The notes below the pieces were generated by a model. It was not told the DNA's origin, ran no database searches, and was given only the letters and a program-made list of their open reading frames with translations. The translations under genes and the position numbers were made by a program. From Brachycybe producta (lineage: Eukaryota > Arthropoda > Diplopoda > Playtdesmida > Andrognathidae), in contig JAUPFP010000013.1 in the NCBI GenBank assembly GCA_036925085.1, positions 2,753,155 to 2,817,154 of the forward strand: DNA of 64,000 nt. The letters run 5' to 3'. Of the stretch, positions 57,370 through 64,000 are shown in pieces. Numbering within the stretch: the first letter of the stretch is position 1; every line of letters begins with the position of its first letter.

Positions 57370-58730
57370 GAAAAAAAATCTTATAAATAGTCAAAAGCTC
57401 AAACATAAATTAAAAAAATGTCCACATTCTTTGGTTGTTTTAAATAAAATGTAAAGTTTGATAGAGTTAAAAAATTAACTATGATTAGTTTATTAAATAA
57501 TATCACTGCATTAGAAATTTAATTAGAACAAACTGAACAATATAACAAAAACCCTAAATATCATTTAAAATAGTTGCGTGACTTGGAAAAGTCCTCTAGA
57601 AAAAAGTGCTAATATTTCTAACTAGATGGCACTACTGCCACTTTCAGTTAAAAGTAAAAGATAAATCTTAAATTGCATGGTAGTTGATGTGATTTGAATT
57701 TTCGTCCAAATTTAAATAAATAAATCTTGAATGAAGCGCAAGAAAATAACCCCCATCATCATCATCATCATTATTTTAATTATTCCTCTAGAAAAAAACC
57801 ACCATCAGTTGTAATGCAATTATTAGGTCTTTTTTCTGCATTATAATTTCCGGCAAGCCCTAGAAATTGAGCTACTGAAAATTATAACACATAAATTTCT
57901 TATACATAAAAAAATCCAAATGGCGTGAAACACTTTATATTAAAAGTGCAGCAACATGCAAAGAGTTGTTAAATTTGAACACGTCTCTCACCTTTATTAT
58001 AAATTATATTAAAAAAAAGTTACAGTACGTTTTAACCTGAAGACATAAAATTTATACATTCAAATTAATGTACACATATATGTAAACCTATAAGTCGATA
58101 GGCCTTAATGTCTAATATGATTCATAATTTTATTAAAGAAATAAATTATGCATGCTTTCTTCTTAAAGCATTATTAAGATGTCCACCTATCAGCCATCAA
58201 AATAAAAATATTATATACATGATGATTTTTTTTATCATGTAATAAAAATAGGAAAACACTTTTAAGCTTATAGTAATTTTAAAAGAAGGATCTTATCAAA
58301 GTTAATGTATTTTTAAAATGCATAAAGAGGGCACCACATTTTTGTATGAAGAATGTCATGAAACTTACCATTATTCCATATAAAAATGTGAAAAAATACT
58401 AGCTCCATTTACTCAAAACACGATTTAATAATAATTATATAAATAGCTTAACTTGATTGAAATATACAGTATATGTATTATAAGTATAAGCTAAAACAAT
58501 AATGCTAAGTGAATATGATTATTTCTTAAATAAGACAACAGCACAATCACAGCATAATCGATTAATATTCATAAATAGTGTTTGTTAGGTTTAGGTCATT
58601 TTATACCATTAATTAACACAATTAATGATATTATTACTTTAGTATAGTGCTAAAGAATAGGTTACTATTCTTGATGATTGCCAATCACGTATTGGCCCAG
58701 GCAGTAAATGCCGCCTGTGCCGGTCCTCCT
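57370..58730. other. non-coding stretch
   Basis: AT-rich with a short CAT tract at about 57753-57772; no feature supported. Confidence 0.4.
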
Positions 58731-58741
58731 AGTGGTGCACG

Positions 58742-59153
58742 CAGGCCCGGACTGGGCTTCTAAACTGCTACCAGGAAAAACCGGGAGGGGGGGGGGGGCG
58801 CCGGCATAAACATTTGTAAAGTGGGACCACGTTTCTGAGTGGGTGTATCAAAAGGGTGTATTTGCCCACTGCATTTGAGGATTTGAATATTAAAATTCAA
58901 AATTTCATTGAAAATAATTGCAATTTTGTTGTTTTTACCTGAAATTTACAATTAGGGACACTCATTTTAATATTTGGAAAACATTTGTTCTGCCAAAATC
59001 ATTTATTACCTATTCCAAGTAATTGTCGTGCCATGAGTTGCAAAATTTAAAAAAATTCAATCACTTGTACATATATTTTGATGGGGGGTGGGGGCGCACA
59101 GGGGGGGGCGCACCGGGAAATTCCCCATTTCCCTGTGGCCTAGTCCGGGCCTG
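58742..59153. mobile_element. hAT-like MITE, 412 bp, exact 8-bp TSD GGTGCACG
   Basis: Ends CAGGCCCGGACTGGGC and GGCCTAGTCCGGGCCTG. GGTGCACG flanks at 58734-58741 and 59154-59161. Near each end is a G-run followed by 'gcgcc(g)g' (58789-58803; 59101-59113). The 74- and 60-codon frames across the right end are shadows. GC-rich ends with an exact duplication suggest a young copy. Confidence 0.9.
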
Positions 59154-59169
59154 GGTGCACGTAACATGC

Positions 59170-59285
59170 AATGTTCTTGAAACTGCAAAACCTTCAGAAG
59201 CTTCTGTAAACTGCTTGAAAGCCCGTGTGAGACTCGAAACCATGTAGGCCCTGAAGGCTAGAACCTCTCAAAACTAAGAAGTCCT
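59170..59285 (+). repeat. diverged minisatellite-like repeat, second locus
   Basis: 'gttcttgaaactgcaaaacc' then 'ttcagaagcttctgtaaact', 'gactcgaaaccatgtaggcc' and 'ctgaaggctagaacctctca', same word set as the minus strand of 5575-5770. Confidence 0.5.
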
Positions 59286-59286
59286 T

Positions 59287-59560
59287 TTAAGGTGGCTTTA
59301 TAGATATTCAATTTGCTTTTGTTCTTCCGGATGGCGTCACTCTAGTGGCCAAGGCTATGCTCCACAAACGTTTTTTTGTAAAATTTGGAAGCAAAAACGT
59401 CAAGAGACTATTTTTTGAAAACAACATTATGAAAAAATTCAAATTATTTTCAAAACTAGAATATTAAAAGAAATAAATTCAAAGTTTTTTCATGGCAATA
59501 CCGTATAGCAGTATGAAAAAGACCCGTTTTTGGATTTTTCATTGGCATTGGATTTACCGA
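59287..59560. mobile_element. TTAA-ended fold-back variant, left part
   Basis: Starts TTAAGGTGGCTTTATAGATA (59287), 'ttcttccggatggcgtcact', 'tttttgtaaaatttggaagc', 'aaaaacgtcaagag' and 'ttcaaattattttcaaaact', collinear with 21772-22080. The right end is lost. Confidence 0.65.
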
Positions 59561-59564
59561 TTTT

Positions 59565-60280
59565 TCTGAAAATGTATCAACATAAAATCATATTGGGGTT
59601 TTTGTAGTATTTATGTTTCCTGGATCCGACAATTCAGTTTCCTTGTTGTATTTAGACTGTTGCCCCTCTGGTACAGGCTTTCAAGACTGCGTTAGGATAA
59701 TTTATAAATTAAAATTCCAGAAATTGAATAAAATGAAAATACGATAACATTGCTTAGTTTTGAAATGTATCATTAAAAGCATAATATGAAATTTCTAATG
59801 GCAACAGGTTATTTCATTAATCCTAAACAGCACGAAGTAATTCTTAAAAACCAGAAAAAAGTGATAGTGAGAAGTAAAATACTATAAAATTAAAAAAAAC
59901 TGGTCTAGAAAATTGTGCCTATATTTTCCATCTATATGTCTATTTCTACAGCAATTACAGTTGACATACAGTCAAACAACATATTCAAACACATTATGAA
60001 CTAAAAAACACACCATGTCCATAGGTTAATCACCTCCTCTCATGATTTTCAACGTGTTGAAATGGTACATCTATCGTGCTTTTTGCATAGATGGACTAGG
60101 GTCCCAAATTCAATTAAAAAATTGAGCTCCTTCTGAAGAGGGTTCGAATATTTTATTGAGTATACGTAAAAACATTTTTTATGTTAAAATTCTGCTCAAA
60201 GACAAGAGTCTTCAAGTGCAACATGTCATTATAATTTCCTCCACATTACAAACCTAATAATGATTATTGAGCCTCCTTAG
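59565..60280. other. non-coding stretch
   Basis: AT-rich; no feature supported. Confidence 0.35.
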
Positions 60281-60285
60281 TTGGT

Positions 60286-60550
60286 AATTTTTTTAAAGAA
60301 AATTTCAAGATCAATTGCTAGCAATAGTTGCTTAGTCTCAAATTCAATCAAAAAACCTACCACTTGAACTCTATGAGCAAGGTTTCAACATAGGAAAACT
60401 CTTAACTCTTAAACTCTTAAAAATATTCAATAAATTAGGGTTCTTCAATGTTGAGTTGTTAGTGGCTGGTTTTTCTTCTTTCTTCAATTTGGGTCTAAGC
60501 AATTAACTGTACACTAGCAATTGATCTTAAAGTTTCCTTTAAACAAAATT
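60286..60550. mobile_element. fold-back element, unclassified
   Basis: 'aatttttttaaagaaaattt' then 'caagatcaattgctagcaat', 'agttgcttagtctcaaattc' faces 'ttcaatttgggtctaagcaa', 'actagcaattgatcttaaag', 'tttcctttaaacaaaatt'. Arms are about 60 bp, imperfect. No target duplication recognised. Confidence 0.55.
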
Positions 60551-60654
60551 ATCAAGTAAAGTCGATTAAAAGTCACTGCATAAACATTTATAAAAGAAAC
60601 TTTAAGAAAAAGTTTAAAATTAAAGACTATAATAGATAAATTTGAGTATTTTTA

Positions 60655-61511
60655 TGATGATACAATTACAATTACAACTACAATTAGTACTCTGCTAGCA
60701 GCCAAATAGGCCTATGGCAGAGGGACATAAAAGTTCACATGCAGTATTAAGCATTGTCAAGCACATATACATGCACATATATAAAAACAAAATGAATATA
60801 CAAATGTCAATCCCACAAAACAAAATTATCCCCATTCACCACTGCCTCAGGAAGAGAGTTCCATTGTCCTTATAACTGTAGGGGGGGGGGGGGGGAAAGA
60901 CCAATAATATGAATCTGTCCTAGCAAAAATCTCCCTAATTTTCTTAGAGTGGTCAGCCCTGCCCATGTATAGTGCTTTATGAATACCACTGGACTGCGGT
61001 TTAGGACAATGACCATGTGTAATTTTCCCAAACAATTTCAAACTTAACTCAGCCCGGCAATGTGCCAAACTATGCCATTGTAGCACTGACAGCATCTCAG
61101 TGACACTATCTGTAAATGTGTGCCTGCCACAAACAAACCTAGCTGCCTTATGCTGAACCATTTCAACTGAGTAAGTGTGACAGTGAGGATTCCATACAAT
61201 GCAGCAATATTCAAGATGAGGCCGAACCAATGCTTGATAGGCAATAGTTTTAACTTGTGCTGGGCAGGTGCCCAATGTCCTTTGACTAAAACAAAGCATT
61301 TGTAGAGCTTTCCCAGTAACACCATCAATGTGTTTTTTCCAAGAAAGGTCATCTGTCATTGTAACCCCCAAGTACTTATAACACTGGACACTCCGAAGAA
61401 TAATGTCATTCATACTATAATTGAATACAATTTCAATTTCTACCCCGAGTTAGCCTCATAACACTACATTTCCCCTCATTCAACTTGAAGCCTCTGCCTT
61501 TGAGCGGCAAG
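60655..61511 (-). mobile_element. CR1/jockey-type LINE, 5'-truncated
   Basis: The minus strand carries the C-terminal part of a non-LTR reverse transcriptase, then a 3' UTR with 'ccctctgccataggcctatt' and a TTGTAATTGTAA tail at about 60660-60690. Two other copies (11307-11785 and 36690-36911) share the tail. The 5' break is near 61511, typical of incomplete reverse transcription. Confidence 0.85.
60847..61511 (-). pseudogene. non-LTR reverse transcriptase, C-terminal fragment
   Basis: The encoded enzyme copies its own RNA into genomic DNA at a nicked target. The open part (61413-60847, 188 codons) includes YKYLGVTMTDDLSWKKHID, the conserved block after the palm domain, the ALVRPHLEYCCIVWNP motif (thumb region), and the C-terminal HKAARFVCGR / LQWHSLAHCRAE blocks. 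Upstream, to about 61511, a second frame reads FKLNEGKCSVMRLTR, the block that normally precedes it; a one-base shift near 61441 separates the two. The endonuclease, fingers and catalytic FADD region are missing. It is the longest convincing protein-coding relic in the window. CR1/jockey clade is inferred from motif style; exact family not determined. Confidence 0.85.
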
Positions 61512-61515
61512 TTAA

Positions 61516-62518
61516 CATAAAAAACCTTTTTACATGTAGGCCACTCAATAAATAAAATATTGGAAATCTGCTCAAAAGGTCCCAGTTGAAGTTCAAGTGC
61601 TGCCTTTCGTTCTTGAATTTGGGCCTAGGTAGACCTAGAAGCCCATTATTTAACTGCACGCTCAGTCATTATTATACAGAACATAATTTGAACGTCGTAT
61701 TTTGATATACCAAATAATTTGCTTGAATTTCAAACTGAGAGTTGAAGAGAATAACACATCATTTTCCTCAAAACAGTGAATAAAAAGTTTTTTTTTACTA
61801 TAATAATAATCTACAATGACGTCAAAGACATATAGAATAACAGCCTCTCGATTAAGATGATCACACCACTGATTTTTATTGCCTATATTTTCATAGAGTA
61901 GTAATTGCACCGACAATTGCTCTCTTGCTTATCAATACCACTTCAGAAAGAAAAGAGAGAAAAAAAAACACACACCCCATTCATATATTTTCAGATTTTT
62001 AGAAAGAGGAAGTTCCACCTTTTTCCTATAATAATGCATTCAGCTTTTTTTTAGATACCATTTTGTTACCCATACTTGCAGTTAGTTGTATAGAATACAA
62101 AACCACAACCTTACTAAATATAGGCTATAGTATGCATTATAAGCACCCACCATTTATTTTAAGATTACTTACAAATACTATTATGCATATAGATTCTACA
62201 GTATGTCTATGTTACTGTATAATATAGTCAGTATATGTATATATACCAAAAGGGAAAGAAAATAACATAAAATGAAAGGGTAAATGACCAATATGTTTGT
62301 AATCCTCCGAATGATGCAAACATTCTCTTCTCCATAGAAATTTTTTTATTTAAAAAAAAATAAAAGTTCAATTTGTGCGAACATTAAAATTAAAAATAAA
62401 AAAATGTATACTTTGACAAATGTAAAACCACTTTGGCATCAAAGAAAAAGAAATAAAACGTCCTACAAAACAAAACCCGAATAAAATATCTTATAAAAGT
62501 TATAAAACTAAACAGCTG
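61516..62518. other. non-coding stretch
   Basis: Holds copy B of a dispersed repeat (61557-61628, see 23212-23282). The 84-codon minus frame (61662-61916) shows no domain. Confidence 0.45.
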
Positions 62519-62521
62519 AAT

Positions 62522-63068
62522 GTGCAGGGTGGCCACAATGTCTCGTGGTCACCCTTGCAAAAATGAATGCAGCATCTCATTCAGCTAAAATTATAGCAGG
62601 CCCTATATCTAACTATATGCAATACTCATGGGATGCTGGCTTAACATGATATAAGGCACTGTTTCTCAAACTGTGGTCCGCGACGGTGTGCCAGGTGGTC
62701 CGAAGACAGGAATATAGAGAAAAAAATATTTTGACACTTCAACTATCAGAACGGAAGTCACATATAACGAAAAAACAGATAAATAGCCCACTACGTCAAC
62801 AATATTTGTCTGATATAACTCCGTTTGCCCTATATTACTAATATGGGACAAACGGAGTGTGCCCCTTTACTGGCTTAAAGGCTACTTGCGCCATTGCATT
62901 CGCAGTTAGACCTTTTTCAGGTGGGAGGTCCGCAAATGTATCAACAACTCATCTAGTGGTCCGTCATTGGGAAAAGTTTAAGAAACAGAAAAAAGTTTAA
63001 GAAACACTATAAAGCATTGTAACAGTATCTACAAACGGCAACGAGACTTTGTAGCCACCTTGTACAGC
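62522..63068. mobile_element. Tc1/mariner-like element carrying a nested hAT
   Basis: Left 'tgcagggtggccacaatgtc' then 'tcgtggtcaccc'; right, read backwards, 'tgtacaaggtggctacaaag' then 'tctcgttgccg'. About 30 bp of imperfect terminal inverted repeat. Without the hAT at 62659-63008 and its 8-bp duplication the element would be about 190 bp, a MITE-sized derivative. Lone termini of the same type occur at 15493, 38954 and perhaps 63937. Confidence 0.55.
62659..63008. mobile_element. hAT-like MITE, about 350 bp, 8-bp TSD (7/8)
   Basis: Left 'ctgtttctcaaactgtggtc' then 'cgcgacggtgtgccaggtgg'; right 'ctagtggtccgtcattggga' then 'aaagtttaagaaacag...aagaaacact'. ATAAGGCA (62651-62658) and ATAAAGCA (63009-63016) flank it. 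It matches the ends of 46264-47174 in opposite orientation. A short duplication 'aaaagtttaagaaaca' sits at the right end. The interior also has a hairpin 'cactccgtttg'/'caaacggagtg' (62818-62860 region). Confidence 0.8.
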
Positions 63069-63074
63069 AAAATG

Positions 63075-63349
63075 TAATTTATAGGCCTACAATAAGTCAT
63101 TAGCTAGCTTTTGTCTCAAAGGTACATAAAAAATTCACAAATGTAAGATGCATGGGTCTATAACTAATTGTGCATAACAAAAGCAGGTTTTGTACAATAA
63201 TTTTAGTATATCCTAAGTTACATTAGACGAATAAAACGCAAAGTTTTTTTCCATTCCCATGTCAATTAGATGCATCACCTCATAAAATAGACCCCAAACA
63301 GAAACTGTCATTAGAATATGTATATACCTATATATTTTATATGCATATT

Positions 63350-63350
<1 letters not shown>
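63075..63350. other. non-coding stretch
   Basis: AT-rich, no feature supported. Confidence 0.35.

Positions 63351-63354
<4 letters not shown>

Positions 63355-63422
<68 letters not shown>
63355..63422. repeat. (AT)n microsatellite
   Basis: About 34 uninterrupted AT units; source of the Tyr-Ile run in the 88-codon frame. Confidence 0.95.
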
Positions 63423-63424
<2 letters not shown>

Positions 63425-63425
<1 letters not shown>

Positions 63426-64000
63426 GTTTCACATGATGTCACCTGTGTCACATTATGTGTACTATATTCAAGTATATTGTATGTGCCTTGTTTGTGTGAA
63501 ATAACTGAAATGTCATTAGATTTTTTTAAAATCTCATTAGGACCTCAAATAATGACTGAAATATACAATCTAAGGATGAATTGAAACAAGTAGGCCTATT
63601 ATGCAAATCACAAGTTTATTATAGGCTAATGTTGGTTTTTTTTATTATTTTTGGTTCTTCTTTGGACAAGTAAAACTGATGTTACTTCAGAAGGTGAATG
63701 CTCTCAATTGATGAGATACCAAAAATAAAAAAAGAAGAAAAGCGAACAAAAAAAACTTAAAACATTTTCAAATTCCTGTAAGAAATTGTTCATTTTGTTT
63801 ATGTTTTATAAAAAAAAAATATTATGCAAACATGATTAACGATTATAATAGTTATATAAATGTAAGAAAAAAAATATATATATGCAAGTATAGTAGACAG
63901 AAGGCGTCACCAATTTATATTTTATATTATTCAAAATACAGGGTGGTGTCCAGGCAATTGAAATTTTTTTGTTGTTGTTGTTTTTTTTTACAAGAAATGC
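63425..64000. other. non-coding stretch to window end
   Basis: AT-rich; 'atacagggtggtgtccaggc' at about 63937-63956 may be another mariner-like terminus, cut by the window edge. Confidence 0.4.

Noticed and set aside
60141-60152. 'gggttcgaata', tRNA B-box-like
   Set aside because: Isolated; no cloverleaf and no SINE structure.

Overview
This is strongly AT-rich eukaryotic DNA, almost certainly from an animal. It has long homopolymer runs, dinucleotide microsatellites, a 5'-truncated CR1/jockey-type LINE, a broken mariner transposase, and many short non-autonomous DNA transposons. The mix fits a (probably marine) invertebrate, but nothing here fixes the species. I see no intact host protein-coding gene, rRNA or tRNA. 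Open frames are short and mostly cross repeats or low-complexity DNA. The window is best read as intergenic or large-intron sequence.

The main content is a transposon graveyard that can be read with boundaries. (1) hAT-type miniature elements with 8-bp target-site duplications (TSDs) lie at 7214-7720, 10904-11010, 14855-15161, 25758-25922, 32952-33630, 39990-40163, 40579-40885, 46264-47174, 58742-59153 and 62659-63008; 14505-14681 and 38068-38288 are less certain. (2) PIF/Harbinger-like elements with 3-bp TTA or TAA duplications lie at 24812-24981, 26992-27333, 36440-36564 and 45023-45386, and probably at 18753-19290; 2804-2975 and 20981-21105 are partial. (3) A recurrent long fold-back family begins and ends in TTAA. 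Its best copies are 4524-4943, 21772-22230, 34798-35232 and 54604-54890, and about ten further copies are broken. (4) Tc1/mariner-like material comprises a transposase relic at 32286-32851 and a gutted element at 62522-63068 that carries a hAT inside it. (5) Three copies of one LINE family lie at 11307-11785, 36690-36911 and 60655-61511. (6) A possible LTR-retrotransposon start lies at 47630-48225. (7) Several near-perfect hairpins lie at 10304-10442, 16492-16696, 20751-20852, 43615-43733, 48961-49041 and 52905-52955.

Layout: 1-4 kb is AT-rich with weak repeats. 4-12 kb holds fold-back copies, two hAT MITEs, a 140-bp TA tract and a LINE fragment. 12-14.3 kb is low complexity, with a less AT-biased patch at 13.9-14.3 kb that could be a transcribed 5' region. 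14.5-27.3 kb has mixed hAT, Harbinger and fold-back elements. 27.4-32.2 kb is repeat-poor apart from a diverged tandem duplication at 29.0-29.6 kb. 32.3-34.4 kb is a dense nest (mariner, hAT, hairpin and a clustered short motif). 34.8-47.2 kb has further MITEs. 49-52.9 kb is mostly featureless. 53-55 kb is a cluster of fold-back copies. 56.8-64 kb has hAT fragments, the LINE and a nested mariner/hAT pair.

There is no gene system to describe. The points of interest are the TTAA-ended fold-back family, which I do not recognise, and the unusual number of insertions whose target duplications can still be read.
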